DNA of 64,000 nt from Membranipora membranacea. Lineage: Eukaryota; Bryozoa; Gymnolaemata; Cheilostomatida; Membraniporidae. Below the pieces are notes generated by a model that worked only from the letters and a program-made list of their open reading frames with translations, was not told the origin of the DNA and did no database searches. The first letter of the stretch is position 1. Each line of letters opens with the position of its first letter. The stretch is taken from the NCBI GenBank assembly GCA_914767715.1, contig OU612070.1, positions 9,625,501-9,689,500 of the forward strand, read 5' to 3'. Below, in pieces: positions 10,969 to 24,333 of this stretch. A program made the translations under genes and the position numbers.

Positions 10969-13002
10969 GAGCACTTCTCTATAATGTATCTACATATCGT
11001 TAAAATTCTACAAAATATAACTATACATGTGGTTTTGCGTGATATATATTGTTGATGACATGCCAAAATCGGTAACGTAGTATTCTATTTAAAAATTAAA
11101 GGTTTCGGTCAACATCTCTCTAAAATTCAAAAATGGATTGGTCAATATGTATTCAAATATTTTGGTATTTACATTGTTGGTTCCAAAGATGATGGTGGAT
11201 GACGATGTGAATTGAAAAAAGAAAGACAGCTAACAAATTGAACAGAAACGAGAGAGTGTCGTTATAGTAGGAATTGTCAAATTCATACAAGTGAAATAAC
11301 CCCAAGTAGAATAAAAAACAAAACTGATTTGAAGTGATGTCCAGAAACTAATTTCCCCAATTTTCGCTCAACTAATCCTAATAAACACTTTCGCGCGTTT
11401 AACACAATTTTAGGCGTTGAATCGTTTGGATCATTATAATATGGACACTGGACATTAAATCAAGTTTGGTGAGAGGGAGTGAATTCTAGTGTCCAAAATT
11501 ATGTTATCATAGCCTAAATTGGTATTTAGAAAACTTTTTCCTGAGCGGCAACTACCAATTTGACGTCAAGTCAGGACCTAACATTGTTTGATCGTCCTGT
11601 TGCGCTCAGGAGAGTTCAAATATTTTCTCAGAATTTGTGTAGCTCAATGAGAAAGAGATAAAACTCCTGATTGAATAAAATGCCTGAATGAAAGAAGAGT
11701 TAGGTTATATATTTGCTTTTATTTCTTTGTTTGGCAATGTTCTGTCTGCAAAGCCAAGATTAAAGAGCAAAGATAATTAATGGCATAACCTGAAAAATAT
11801 CCTCTAAAGTCTATTAACGGCATCGGCTTATTATATTGTCTTTTATGTCATTAGAATGTTCTCAACACCAGGATCACAAAAAATGTATTGCTTTTAATCG
11901 ACGCAAAGCCAAGGCAGTCATGTATCCTGCAACAGAAATCTGGTTTTCATAATAAAATTTGAACAATTTGTGATTGAATCATAAATTTTTCAGCAGTTGC
12001 ACCTGTATTTTGCTCTAGAATGCATTTGACTACAATTTGGACACCATAACTGTATTTAAGTAGAAATGAGTGAGCTGGAACTGTCCATTTGGAAGTATAA
12101 AAAATGGCAAAGTGACAATTTTCCCCACATAAATTAATAGTTTGGGTCTGTCATAGGAGGATGTTATTTTGGATATGATATCGGTGCCTCACTGAAATCT
12201 TAGGAAAACCAGGTATGAAGCGTATTTGAGACAGTAAAATAGTTCGACAAAATTGATAAATTGGCCAATTCCAGCTAACTTGCACTCTGGTTTCTGGCAA
12301 AACGATTTTTCGGATACGATACGAGCTCCAGACAGCCTGTGAGTAATCAAATACTACCAGGACATGCAAGACAAGATTCAGAATTATACACAATTTCTTT
12401 TGTCAAATTGTGATTTCTCCGCTGTACTTATTTCGAATTTCTTTTAGGAATGTTTAACTAAGAGTTTATGATTACTGAAAATATCAATGTAAGGTGAATA
12501 TTTAACTACAGAAAGTGAATTATATCATTTTTGTATAATTTGGTGATCAATGGGTCGGTTCATGGCTATAATCAGAGGAGTTGCGTGTCCCTGTCTGAAC
12601 ATTCTAAAGCTACGAATAATAGCTTGTGAATCAATAGCTATGTGAATCAATAGAAAGGATTGTGACCAATGCTGGGATAATATTGACAATATATTTAATG
12701 ATGTTCAGTTTGACCAAGGAGTCTCTAACTCCTTGGTTCGACCAGATGGCATTGAATCATACTTGCAGTATAGTAGATCAACTAAAAACTACCACCACGA
12801 CTAATCCTCAATCATCTTTTCTATTTTTTAAGCTATCTGGTTTGACAATATATTTTCAACACATACATGATAATAAGTTTGTCATGTATATGGAATACAT
12901 TTGACTATTTTAGGTCTAAATTTCTACAACATAGATTCTTAGATATCCTTCTTTGATTTGAGCGTTGAATTTTACTGCTGCTGAGTTTGCATTTGAATAC
13001 AT
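10969..13002. other. No supported gene
   Basis: AT-rich DNA with open frames on both strands (for example minus 12151-12393 and plus 12662-12904) that lack splice sites, domains or constraint. The missing receptor ectodomain exons would be expected here or further right, but I could not recognise any. Confidence 0.4.
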
Positions 13003-13009
13003 AAAAAAA
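13003..13009 (-). terminator. RNA polymerase III terminator of tRNA-Gly
   Basis: A run of seven T on the minus strand starts three bases after the discriminator base of the tRNA gene, as expected for Pol III termination. Confidence 0.85.
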
Positions 13010-13012
13010 CTG

Positions 13013-13084
13013 TGCGTCAGCCGGGAATCGAACCCGGATCTATTGCTTGGAAGGCAACAATGCTAACCTTTACACCACCGACGC
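13013..13084 (-). tRNA. tRNA-Gly (anticodon UCC)
   Basis: The minus strand folds as a complete 72-nt tRNA. The acceptor stem GCGTCGG pairs with CTGACGC (one G-U), and the discriminator is A. The A box TGGTGTAAAGG and B box GGTTCGATTCC are present. The anticodon loop CTTCCAA carries TCC, read as glycine. There is no intron. A T7 terminator follows. It looks functional and is the only intact tRNA gene in the window. Confidence 0.97.
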
Positions 13085-14160
13085 TAATTATTTAATAGAG
13101 AAATCCCAATCCATACGTATAAATATAGGGAGCCTGTGGGTGGCATTTCTAGCTTCTGAGAGATCATTTTCATCGCCAAGGAATCTTTTGGATCACTTTC
13201 TCCTCGATTATGGTGTTTCTCCTGAACAATCCCACAGCTAATAATGAATATTGATAATTAAATTATACTTTTTTTAATTCATAATTAAAAGTACATCATA
13301 AACTACCAAACAATGCACCAAGGTGTGAGGGTGGGGGGAATTGTGACACTCTCATGTTACCTGTCTAAGTCTGTGATTAATTAGCAACTATCCCTGATTA
13401 ACTGCCTCCCTATGGTTGTTAGTGATAAGGCTTGACAAAGCTTCAAGCTTTCGCACCCTTGCAACATTCTCTGAAAATAAAATATTTTTGTTAGAGATAA
13501 CGTATCAATAATTGAATTCCAATTTCTAGATAAAACTAGATGTTTTACAGTATTTTTCAGAATGTGGGATTATACAGAGATTAAACGGAAACAGGTGTAG
13601 GCTAATACTCAGTTTACTCTGCCATACTTCAGGTTGCTATGCAACAATATCAGCCTCAAACTTCCAATGATAATGAGTGGCCTTCAGCAACTGGCTAGCA
13701 AGATCCTGGCAAGAAGCACAATTTAGTCATCACGCTCTGATTGTTTGATCAGTTTGCTGCATATTTGTCACTATCATACGTATGACAATCATCATCATTT
13801 CTCTACTATACTAAACAGAAACAATATATTGATATGAATTTAAAAAATCAGTGGTAAACTGCATTGAATGTCTTTTCTGATACATTTTTGTTTTCTTATA
13901 ACGCGTTGTCAAGGACAGTAATAAGGGTCGTTATTTCCGGTTTCTTTTTTCAAAGCTTTTAGACCAAATTTTATTATTTTAAATGTGTTTTCTCAATTTA
14001 TTACCAACCACCCACAAAATTGATTTATGCTGTGTTAATCTAGATTTCAGCCAGGTCAGTCAAAGGTCATAGCTTAAAATTGACATGTCTAAAGTTTTCT
14101 GATGGGAAGAGTGCACATTTGACACTTTTCTATAGAAATAATTCTATATTCTCAATGAAG
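13085..14160. other. Single-copy flank left of the segmental duplication
   Basis: No gene or structured repeat is seen. Similarity to the duplicated units begins at about 14161, at AAATTTCAAACTCAG. Confidence 0.45.
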
Positions 14161-14246
14161 CAAATTTCAAACTCAGCGGTTTTCCCATGAGTGTTCATGC
14201 TTTTCATACAAGGGTCTTAGATAGGGGTAAGGCACTAGCTCCTTCA

Positions 14247-14670
14247 GAGCCAAACGATTTTCAGATATATGACCAGCTGGAACCGGACGGACTTTGTATT
14301 TCTGAATGCTGATGTATAGCATGTTTTCTAGTGCAAAAGTGACCCTGATTATATCAGACAATGCAAGAAAACGATGACCCGCTTGGCCAAACGGTTTTCG
14401 GATTTATGACCAGCTTGAGTTGCTCTTTCATAATTTTTTGAATTTTCAAGTCAACACTTTTAGTTTATAGCAGGAATACGTTGTTCTGGATTTTGTATAC
14501 GGGCAATGAGGGCCTGAACTGGTCAGAGTTCCCGTCAAACTTTCCTCTTTTGTATGGTGGCAACTAGCATGTTTCTTAGTGTAATCTGAACCTCCATTGA
14601 AACAGACACTGAGTGAGAACAGAGAGCCGCTGAGCCAAACGGTACTATAAATTAGACCTCGACAGTTATA
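14247..14670. repeat. Degenerate subrepeats with GAGCCAAACG core
   Basis: Three related segments begin at the cores GAGCCAAACGATTTTCAGAT (14247), GGCCAAACGGTTTTCGGAT (14384) and GAGCCAAACGGTACTATAAA (14632). Each is preceded by related CAGACA..GAGAA sequence. The same arrangement recurs at about 35440-35850 and 56720-57130. Minus-strand open frames across it differ between copies and are not assigned as genes. Confidence 0.5.
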
Positions 14671-15942
14671 TACTTCCATCACCTCCATCGGCCATAAATA
14701 GGTCAAAATTAACCTCAAAAGCAAAAAGCTGCTGGGGCCTTGAAGTCAAAAAAGTTTTTCACAATGTCAAAGATCTCGTTTCGTCAAGCCGTCCATATCA
14801 GTTGACAAGCATTGCCCATTTTTAAAGGCAACATGTTTATTAGGTAGAAAGTTTTCAGGCTGGTTCAGATAGGCATTAGCATTTCTTTCTTAATAGTCAT
14901 AGCTCAATAGTTTCACATTCTGAGCAAATTTTCTGCACCACCAGTTCTACTGACAGACTGTAGTTCAATGATTGCTCAAGGTTTCTTCATGTGACTGCCT
15001 CACCGGGAAATGCAAAGCCCTCAGCCACTAGATCAGAGGAAAGAAATTCGTTCCAACTCTATACCTGTAGTGATCTGATATATCAGATAACAAATTATGT
15101 CTTGTAAAAGTTGCTTACATGTGCCACATTTATTTGCTCAACATTAACAAAAGAAATTGTAAATATATATTATGGATTGTGAAATAATAACGCTCCAACA
15201 AATCATTCTTGACACAACTCTCTCATAAAACTCTGATTAGAATTGACATATTAGTAAGGAAAAATACATGTTATATAACGTGCAATAAAACTTGCAGTGC
15301 ACCACTTATAGCATCTGCAGGCATTTGAAAAGCAGATAGAATTATTTGAGGCATCTGACTAAATGCACAGAATGCACAAACAACTTCCACCACTGCATTA
15401 GACTTATTACCCGCCTGACACTTACTTGACATCACCTGAAAATTCATTTCATTATCAAAACTTGGCATTGGCCATGGTATCACAAGGGACATAATAATAA
15501 TATAAACAATGAAAAGTCAAAGACTTTGGTCGTGGTCATTGAGTGATCTAAAGTGACTTATTTGGGGGGAAGGGGCTTATGGACTCAGGTTAGTAACTAG
15601 TGTGCAAATTATTTGAAAAAAAAACAATTTGGACTATCAGTACAGGACGGGTGGGATAGTGTCAGTCAATGTAGTCAGTTTGTCAGTAAGAGTTGTCTAC
15701 TAAATTTATCCAGTATTTAATTCAGTATAAAAAGTTTCTCTTCTCTCCAATGGACTCCTAGAGAGATTCATTGCCCTCCCAAAAATCTAACTTGTCTCAG
15801 AATCAATTTCATAGACTAATTTTTTTTCTATTTTTTTATGCATTCCACTGTCATTGACCTGTTGTTCTGTAATTCCTACCCTACCATCCTGGGGCTTTGA
15901 GGGAGAAAGAAGCATATACATTTTTAGACAGAAAACATCGTT

Positions 15943-16095
15943 GGCAGGCAACTCCAGTATGTGGACCTTATTCTGACACGAATGTCATACCAGAACAGGT
16001 AGGTATGGGCATGATAAGGCCACCGCCACCTTTTACAAGGCCGCTCACTACTCAGCTAATTCTACCCCCATATTATGTTTCTTATACATATTTAT
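15943..16095 (+). CDS. Weak candidate exon, proline-rich, repeated in all three A blocks
   Basis: An open frame reading PYSDTNVIPEQ then RPPPPFTRPLTTQLILPPYY is retained at 15943, 36797 and 58076. A donor-like CAG|GTAGGT sits in the middle of the copy 1 version. Most differences between copy 1 and copies 2/3 change amino acids, so constraint is not evident. It may be an old exon fragment. Confidence 0.2.
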
Positions 16096-16115
16096 AGTTA
16101 TAATTATACATATTC

Positions 16116-16272
16116 ATATTTGTTTTATTTTATTTCATTTTATTTTAATTCATTTTATTTTGTTTTATTTTATTTTATTTTATTTCAATTTATGTCATTT
16201 TATTTTATTTTATTTTATCTGATTTTATTTCATTTTATTTTATTTTATTTCATTTTAAATTTTATTTTATTT
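16116..16272. repeat. (TTTTA)n-like microsatellite
   Basis: Pentanucleotide tract of TTTTA/TTTCA variants. At the same place copies 2 and 3 (about 36910-37070 and 58205-58345) carry a diverged TTTAC/TTTTA tract. The Phe/Tyr-rich frame across it is an artefact. Confidence 0.9.
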
Positions 16273-17117
16273 TGTGAAGTTGATTTTATAAGTATGTATA
16301 TATTATTGAGCAGTTTGCCTGTGATCACAACTAAGTTATATAAATACATTGCTCACAACATGTCACAATTGTACAGAATTTAAGAGTAACATCATAACCA
16401 TAACATAATCAAACTAGCATCAATAACGATCAAAATTTAATCATTTATTATTGAAATAGCATCAATAAAATATTTTTCAAGTCATTATATAATAAGATTT
16501 ATCCACTTATTGTTAAGTAGGCATAATAATGACTTTATACAGACAGCATCTGAGCATCACAATAGATCACAATGCTTTGTTATGACCTACACAAAAATGA
16601 ACTTTATATATCTCAGATGGGAACAGATACAACATTTCGTATCCATATGCATCTATGCGACCGTTGTCCTGTTGGGTGAATAGATACGACATATTTCCCC
16701 AAAATACCATTAGATCATCTAAATGACACAAGAGAAAATTAATTCACTTAGCTATCTCCAGCCACTGAGTGCATTTACTGCCGCACAGGAAACATGTGCA
16801 ACTAAGACCCAGAAGCTGTCACTCCGATCGATTGGAAGCCATCTTATCACATTCGCTCAAAAGTACAATTGGAAGAAACCTGGCCATTTTATCGAGTTAC
16901 TTAAATTTACTTGCCATGCATGCAAAAATTAACCAGATTTAAGCTAATTTCATATTTCATAAATACAAAGTGATTGGATTGGCTATTTTGACCTGAGTTA
17001 GGTTACACATCGTAATGGATTCCAACCGAATCCATTGCACAATCATTACAACTCCTACCTCTTCCTAAGCTTGTTTGTTATTACACTTCACTTTTTGCGC
17101 ATAAGATAAACAATTTT

Positions 17118-17390
17118 TTGACACCTCCATTTATTTATAGAGGATTTAAAAACACTACCAAGTTCAATTTTCGTTATAAACATTTACTTTTATATCATAC
17201 TGACAATTTAAGATACAAAGTTTCTGCTGCATACAATTCTTTACCATTACATTTGATATCTAAAGAGAAGTTCAGCTCATTCAAAACTTTACTATTCAAC
17301 CATATAATATCAACTTTACGAACGTCATTGATGATATTATTTCCTTTCTGTTTCATTTTTGTTTTAAAATGTGTTTTTTTCTGGCCTTGA
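17118..17390 (+). pseudogene. Non-LTR retrotransposon reverse transcriptase C-terminal tail, copy 1
   Basis: The frame contains LRYKVSAAYNSLPLHL followed by KFSSFKTLLFNHI. This matches the usual end of CR1/jockey-like reverse transcriptase ORFs (pattern S.xAA..WNSLP..L...SFK..L). Only about 60 recognisable residues remain and no catalytic RT core is present. It is a 5'-truncated, inactive remnant, conserved at the same place in blocks A2 and A3. Confidence 0.6.
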
Positions 17391-17449
17391 GTGCAAAACA
17401 TTTCGAATGAGATGACTTCAGTTGCCAATAAAAGTATATATATTGGCAG

Positions 17450-20400
17450 ATGCCCACCAGACTGGGACTCAATCCCGGTGGTAGAGGCAGGTTGACATGG
17501 CATTCCACACAAAATGAAGTGCACTGGAAGCCATCTTGTTACATTCACTTAAAATTATAATTGTAAGGAACCTGGCAATTTTATCGAGTTGAACTAAATC
17601 GACTTCCTATGCCTGCAAAAAATATAGGGATATGTTTATTTGACCAGGCTTAAGCTAATAAGATAATTGTCATAAATGTGAAGTGAGTGAGATTGTCTAT
17701 TTTCATCGGAGTTATGTTGCTTTAACCTGCCATCACACAAAGTTTTCCAACTGTTTCAGGCAGCTCAGCAAGAAAGAATTGCTGACATTTATAATTTTCT
17801 TGCAAGATTTTTCAGATGATATGTGTCATATACGGCCAGAAGAATTGAGACATGCATAAACCTCCTGCTTCCTGAGTCGTCCTCATGCATCCCTCGCAGA
17901 TCAAAACTGGGCAGCAACAACAGCTAAACCATACCCCATAACACTGCACTAGCCAGCAGATGTCTCTTCATCAAATATGGGCATATGGTCTGAAACTGAT
18001 GCCTAATGCTGATTGGGTGATGATATTTTTTGAATTTTATTAAATAATTTTTACGCTTTACTATTATTTTTTTGTAAATCAGATCAAATAATATACATTT
18101 TGCAATGAATTTTCAGTTAACATCATGCGTATGCCATATAAGATAATCGAGTATATGATATAAATAAAGACTCATCAGAGTGTTATCAATCTGCAGTGAT
18201 CAATAAACACGAAAATTCACAGACACAAAAACTCTGCTGTGCTCAGTGATAATTGAGGGCTTTTCCACAACCAATATCAATCTACTAGGATGAGTTATAG
18301 CAGGGGCCCTTTCTGTAACTCAGCATAGTTTGTGATACTAGTGAGCTGGCTGATTGAAACATGGATAAGTGACAGCTAATATCTTGCATAACTCAGCTTA
18401 ATGCCTGCTAAATAAAATTAAGCAGACATTTAGTCGTATCCTTATTGAAACCACCCTCAGCATGACCAGATTCTCTCCAAGCAGCAGGTTTCCTGCATGC
18501 AGGGATTTGTATGTCTGTCATTGTGCTCTCTGATGGACGTTGCACGCCCTCTTCCTCCGCTGGCAAAATAACTGCAGCAGATGGTGCCTCTGCTCCTTGA
18601 TTTTTCTTTTCTGCTTGCTACAACTCCAACTTGCTTTACTCGAACACCAAAACTCGCCCAACTTTTTCGAAGGCTGCCTAACAGGCAAGGACAGCTTAGC
18701 TGCAGTGGTGACTAGTGACTTATCACCCTCTACTAGAAACTATGACATCACAGGCTGAAGCATCGTGGTTCACAATTAGGTGAGAAGTAGCTGCTGAAGT
18801 GGTAGTAACTGGGTCACAGGGTGTTTTGCTTCTGGTCAATTGATTGATAATCACCAGGCATCATCAAATTGCATGGAGGCTACATTATTGAATTTACCAA
18901 AAGGTGAAATTCGAAGGTACATGCGGTCAGTTCTTTGACTAAGGAAAACTGGCTATTTGAGCCAAATTAGCATGCCATGCTTGAGAAACATCCGCTGAGG
19001 TGGCAGTATCTTGGACACAGGCCTCTGGCTACTGGTAAACCGTGGACCCTTCACTGGCCATTTTTTCTTGGAAGGAACCTGGGAATTTTATCGAGTTGAA
19101 CTAAATCGACTTGCTATGCCTGCAAAAAACATAGGGATATGTTTACTTGACCAGGCTTAAGCTAATAAGATAATTGTCATAAATGGGAAGTGATTGAGAT
19201 TGGCTATTTTCACCGGAGTTGCTTTAATCTGCCATCACACGAAGTTTTACGACTGTTTTAGGCAGCTCAGCAAGAAAGAATTGCTGACATTTATAATTAT
19301 CTTTCAAGATTTTTCAGAAGATATGTGTCATATACAGCCAAAAGAATTGAGACATGCATAAACCTCCTGTTTCCTGAGTTGTCCCCATGCAGACCTCGCA
19401 GATCAAAACTGGGCAGCAACAACAGCTAAACCATACCCCATAACACTGCACTAACCAGCAGATGTCTCTTCATCAAAGATGGGAATATGGTCTGAAACTG
19501 ATGCCTAATGCTGATTGGGTGATGATATTTTTGAATTTTATTAAATAATTTTTACGCTATACTATTATTTTTTTGTAAATCAGATCAAATAATACACATT
19601 TTGCAATCAATTTTCAGTTAATAGCACCATGTGTATGCCGTATAAGATAATTGAGTATATGATATAGATACAGACTCATCAGAGTGTTATCAATCTGCAG
19701 TGATCAATAAACACAAAAATTCACAGACACAAAAACTCTGCCGTGCTCAGTGATAATAGAGGGCTTTTCCACAACGAATATCAATCTACTACGATGATTT
19801 ACAGCAGGGGCCCTTTCTATAACTCAGCCTAGTTTATGATATTCGTTAGCCGGCTAACTGAAACATGTATGAGTAGCAGCTAATATCTTGCATTACCTCA
19901 GATAAATGCCTGCTAAATAAAAATAAGCAGACATTTAGACGCATACTTATTGAAACCACCCCCTGCATGCCCGGGTTCTCTCCAAGCAGCAGGTTTCCTG
20001 CGTGCAGGGATCTGTCTGCCTGTCATTGTGCTCTCTGATGGACGTTGCACGCCCTCTTCCCCCGCTGGCGATATAACCGCAGCAGATGGTACCTTATCTT
20101 CTGGGTATTTTGTTCTGCTTGCCTCAACTTAAACTCGCTTTCCTCAAACACCAGAGTACTCTCCTAACTTTCATGGAAGGCTGCATAACAGGCAAGGACA
20201 GCTTATCTGCAGTGGTGATTAGTGACTTATCTCCCTCTCCTAGAAACTATGACGGCACAGGTTGAAGAACTTTGGTTCACAATCAACTGAGAAGTAGCTG
20301 CTGAAGTGTCTTGCTTCTGGTTAAATGATTGATCGTCACCAGACACCATCATCGTCGTATTGCAAGGAGGCCCCATTTCTAAATTCATCGAAAGGTGAAA

Positions 20401-22030
20401 CTTGACGGTACAAATTGCCAGTTCTTTTACTTACGGTAAACTGGCTAGACAAGAGAGAATTGTTGCAATTTGAATTATTTTTCAATGACATCTTTGACTC
20501 ATCAGTGAGAGATTTATGCGAACCTGCGCTCTATCCGCAGATGCCTACCAGAATTGGGACTCAATCCCGGTGGTAGAGGCAGCTTGACTTGGCATTCCAC
20601 ACAAAATGAAGTACATTGCTCTGTGTCAAAGACACTGTGGTCGTCGATTCACATTGGAAGCCATCTTGTCACATTCACTTAAAAGTATAACTGGAAGGAA
20701 CTTGGGAATTTCATCGAGTTCAACTAAACCGATTTGCTATGCCTGCAAAAAACATAGGGTTATGTTTACTTGACCAGGCTTAAGCTAATAAGATAATTGT
20801 CATAAATGTGAATGATTGGGATTGGCTATTTTCACCGGAGTTATTTTGCTTTAACCTGCCATCACATGAAGTTTACCGACTGTTTCAGGCAGCTCAGCAA
20901 GAAAGAATTGCTGACATTTATAATTATCTTTCAAGATTTTTCAGATGATATGTGTGATATACTGCCAGAAGAATTCAGACATGCATAAACACCTGCTTCC
21001 TGAGTGGTCCTCATGCAGACCTCGCAGATCAAAACTGGGCAGCAACAACAGCTCAACCACACCCCATAACACTGCACTAGCCAGCAGATGTCTCTTCATC
21101 AAATATGGGCATATGGTCTGAAACTGATGCCTAATTAAGGCATTTTCCACAACGAATATCAATCTACTAAGATGATTTACAGCAGGGGCCCTTTCTATAA
21201 ATCCTAGTTTATGAATTTCGTTAGCCGGCTAACTGAAACATGGATAAGTGGCAGCTAATATCTCGCATAACCTCAGCTAAATGCCTGATAAATAAAATTA
21301 AGCAGACATTTAGATGCATACTTATTGAAACCACCCCCTGCATGATCAGGTTCTCTCCAAGCAGCAGGTTTCCTGCATGCAGGAATCTGTCTGTCTGTCA
21401 TTGTTCTCCTTGAGGGGTGTTGCACACCCTCTTCCTCTTCCTCCACTGGCAAAATAACCACAGCAGATGGTGCCTTTACTTCTGGTCTTTTTTTTCTGCT
21501 TGCCTCAACTCCAACTCGCTTTCTTCAAACACCAGAGTACACTCCTAACTTTCATGGAAGGCTGCCCGACAGGCAAGGACAGCTCATCTACATTGATGAC
21601 TAGTGACATGTCTCCCTCTCCTAGAAACTATGACGCCGCGGGTTGAAGCACTGTGGTTCACAATCAGCTGAAAAGTAGCTGCTAAAGTTGCAGTAACTGG
21701 GTCACAGGTTTCTTGCTCCTGATCAACTGATCAATCATCACCGGACATCATCGTTGTCGAATAGCATGGAGGCTACATTACTAAATTCACCAAAAGGTGA
21801 ATTTTGAAGGTACAAATGGCCAGTTTATTTACTCAGGAAAACTGGCTAGTTGAGCCAAGGTTGGCATGCCATGCCTGAGAAACAGCTGCTTAGGTGGTAG
21901 TATCTGGGTCACTGGTCTCTTGCTGCTGGTAAACCAATTGACCTGTCACTGTCAGTTTTTCTTGCAAGCTTGTCTGGTTACTATTTCTGTAGCATAGCAA
22001 TGGTTGTGCTGCCTTCGATTAAGCACAGCA
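17450..22030. repeat. Block B, copy 1: tandem array of about 1.5-kb subunits (three)
   Basis: The landmark GGCAGCTCAGCAAGAAAGAA occurs at 17759, 19261 and 20888 (spacing 1502 and 1627). Each subunit also carries CTCTCCAAGCAGCAGGTTTC and, where intact, CAGAGTGTTATCAATCTGCA. The third subunit has an internal deletion of about 246 bp at 21136 relative to 43307-43552. Open frames of 60-75 codons recur in every subunit on both strands with frame-changing differences, so I do not call genes. Confidence 0.93.
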
Positions 22031-22780
22031 ACTCCTTTAGTTCAAGGCTATGAGATACACAACCTGAATATTACCTAATGATGAGTTCCGTTGTTTTCCA
22101 ATTTTAGAAGCCAAACTAGGTGAATTGAATCAATATCTATCCTACATTTTTGTGTTCTGACCGGTGAGCAGGTGCTGACACAGCAACCATTTGATGAAGA
22201 GTCATAAACCGAATAGCACCAGAAAAGTTTTGTTTTGAATCTCATTAAACAATGTTCAAAGTGAACTGCTGACAGTCAATTCTTGGGTAAAAGTTATGGT
22301 TACAGTTTATATGACCAACACAATGTGGAAAAGTCAGGGTTTGAACAATGAGACATTTAAATTTAAATTTAAGTGTGACACATGGATGTCCTTGCCGTAT
22401 TTACCCTTGAGTAAAGTTATTGAAGCAGTACCATAAAGCATTTAAATACATTTTTAATCCATCAACACATAATACATTCACAATCATCAACATGCACAAG
22501 CCATGGAGTGAAGAATCAGAAAAAACTTGCAAGACATTATAATAATATGGATTATATTTGTAATCCATTATTCTAAAACACACAGGCTTCAAGACAATGC
22601 TGGCATCAACGAATGATTCAGCCACAGCAGAAATTTCAGATTTTGCTGATAATACAATTATCTTATCAACATGCGATTAAATGAGGATTTCATCTCAGCA
22701 ATCCATAACCTCTATAAATTATTATGACAGTATAGGAAAAACAATAGCCATACAAATAAAGCTCTTCAAATTTTTACCTG
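22030..22780. other. Start of block C, copy 1; no supported gene
   Basis: Sequence shared with 44470-45200. A minus-strand frame (22401-22625) is open in both copies, but its ends differ and it has no recognisable domain. Confidence 0.4.
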
Positions 22781-22782
22781 TA

Positions 22783-23005
22783 TTTTGCTAGTATTAGTTA
22801 TACCGGTATTAGTTATACTGGTATTAGTTATACCAGTATTAATTATACCGGTATTAGGTATACCGGTATTAGTTATACCGGTATTAGTTATACCGGTATT
22901 AGTTATACCGGTATTAGTTATACCGGTATTAGTTATACCGGTATTAGTTATACCGGTATTAGTTATACCGGTATTAGTTATACCGGTATTAGTTATACCA
23001 GTATT
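22783..23005. repeat. 15-bp minisatellite, TTAGTTATACCGGTA, copy 1 (about 14-15 units)
   Basis: Near-perfect tandem units of 15 bp, each centred on the palindrome ATACCGGTAT. Since 15 is a multiple of three, the plus strand stays open and encodes a VLVIP repeat; this is not a gene. Copy 2 has only two or three units at 45207-45250, and copy 3 runs off the window with at least four. Confidence 0.97.
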
Positions 23006-24333
23006 ATCTATATCTGCTCAAAACCAAGAGAACGGATCACACGTGTTTATCGTCAAACCAGCGAAAGCAGATGCAATAACATTGTAATATTATATGAATC
23101 TGTAGATTATTGACGACGAGTCAGAGAATAATTTTCCGTAAAAAGTTTGCTTTATTTTTATTGTTTAAAATTGCTTCTTAGAACTGCCTTTTAAAATTTG
23201 TTTTGTATTCTCGCTTGATTGCTTGCACGCATTGCGATTTGTTACACCAAAGTGCGTCCGCTAAAACGAACATCTGACATTTGCACAAGTGCACAATTAT
23301 GTCCATCTACAGCAAAGATTACACAATTATTAATATGTTGTAAAACGTAATACGTAATACGTAATACGTAATACATAATATGTAATATGTAATATGGTGA
23401 GAGCAGAACTAACTATCAACAACAAACCAGGCATATGTGATTAATCAAGGGCTGCACTAACAATACTGGTAGATATAGATACTGGATAATATATCTACGG
23501 TTCTCCTCTCCAATAACAACAAAACGCATGACAAATTGGAAGTTATACTGTGATACAAGGCACTACTATAAAATTTTTACAATTCACAATTTATATGCAT
23601 GACTGTTACATCAATTCTAAGCTATGAATTATTACCTCAACAGAAGGATCGTTTGGAAACCTGCAGTTGACTCCCAAGTCTTAATTAACATCCGATAAGC
23701 GACCCCATCCTACAACTACTAAAACTAGAATAGACTGGCTGATCTATAGAGCTATAATGGACGAACACTTCTTTTTTAATTTTTTAATGCACAAAAATCA
23801 ACGAATCAAATAAATGCTATTATGAAGAGGCACATAATTGGTTTGCTGCCTATTGTAAGATATAATATGCAGAGATCAAATTGATCCATTCGCCTGTGCA
23901 GATACAGGAACACGAGTCAAACTTGATAATATTTTACACTAATTACTTTAAATTATTTAGCTCATTCAATATAAGAGTTATAAAATGCCATATTCATCCA
24001 CTAAATTGGAAATACATTGAGTATAGGAAAGCTAAAGGGAATATCGAAACAAAAACTGATTCATTGCCCCGAGAATGTTACTCTAAGACAAAAAACAATG
24101 TGCACAAATTCCATAGTGATGAGTAGGATTTACTGCAACTGCATTCAGTTGGCAGCTGCATGGTTCAGGGAAAGACAATTAAAAAAAAGGCTGCTAAGCC
24201 CTAAAACTTCATCAATCCATATCCTTTCATTATTATCTTATTAGCAAGGCATGCTAACAACGCTCCAACAATGTGTAATTACACAAAAACCATTGAGATT
24301 CCAAATAATTGCAATGTGGGATAACATAGCCAT
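23006..24333. other. Block C spacer with 7-bp microsatellite
   Basis: At 23343-23400 a 7-bp unit (CGTAATA drifting to TGTAATA) repeats about seven times; copy 2 has a longer, more degenerate version at 45580-45665. Open frames at 23881-24244 are kept in copy 2 (46165-46528) but have no splice sites or known domain. Confidence 0.45.

Larger units (their letters stand above)
14161..17450. repeat. Block A, copy 1 (diverged)
   Basis: Homologous to 35356-38090 and 56635-59370, but with frequent substitutions and indels (about one in ten positions by eye), whereas those two are nearly identical to each other. It contains degenerate subrepeats, a TTTTA tract and a non-LTR retrotransposon tail. No multi-exon gene is clear. 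Confidence 0.9.

Noticed and set aside
16075-16383. 102-codon Phe/Tyr-rich ORF
   Set aside because: Translation of the TTTTA microsatellite.
17460-17500. Pol III B-box-like GGGATTGAGTCCC on the minus strand at the A/B boundary and inside B
   Set aside because: Matches the B box only partly, with no A box at proper distance and no cloverleaf; too weak to call a SINE or tRNA.
18540-18758. 72-codon ORF repeated at 39185 and 40691 as a conserved gene
   Set aside because: It lies in the tandem B subunit and is shared only because the DNA is duplicated. Other subunits break the frame, and no splice sites or domain are visible.
22783-23005. Possible CRISPR array
   Set aside because: The units are directly adjacent with no spacers, and the window is eukaryotic.
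22785-23087. 100-codon plus-strand ORF made of VLVIP repeats
   Set aside because: It is the translation of the 15-bp minisatellite, whose length is a multiple of three. The sister copy has only two or three units.
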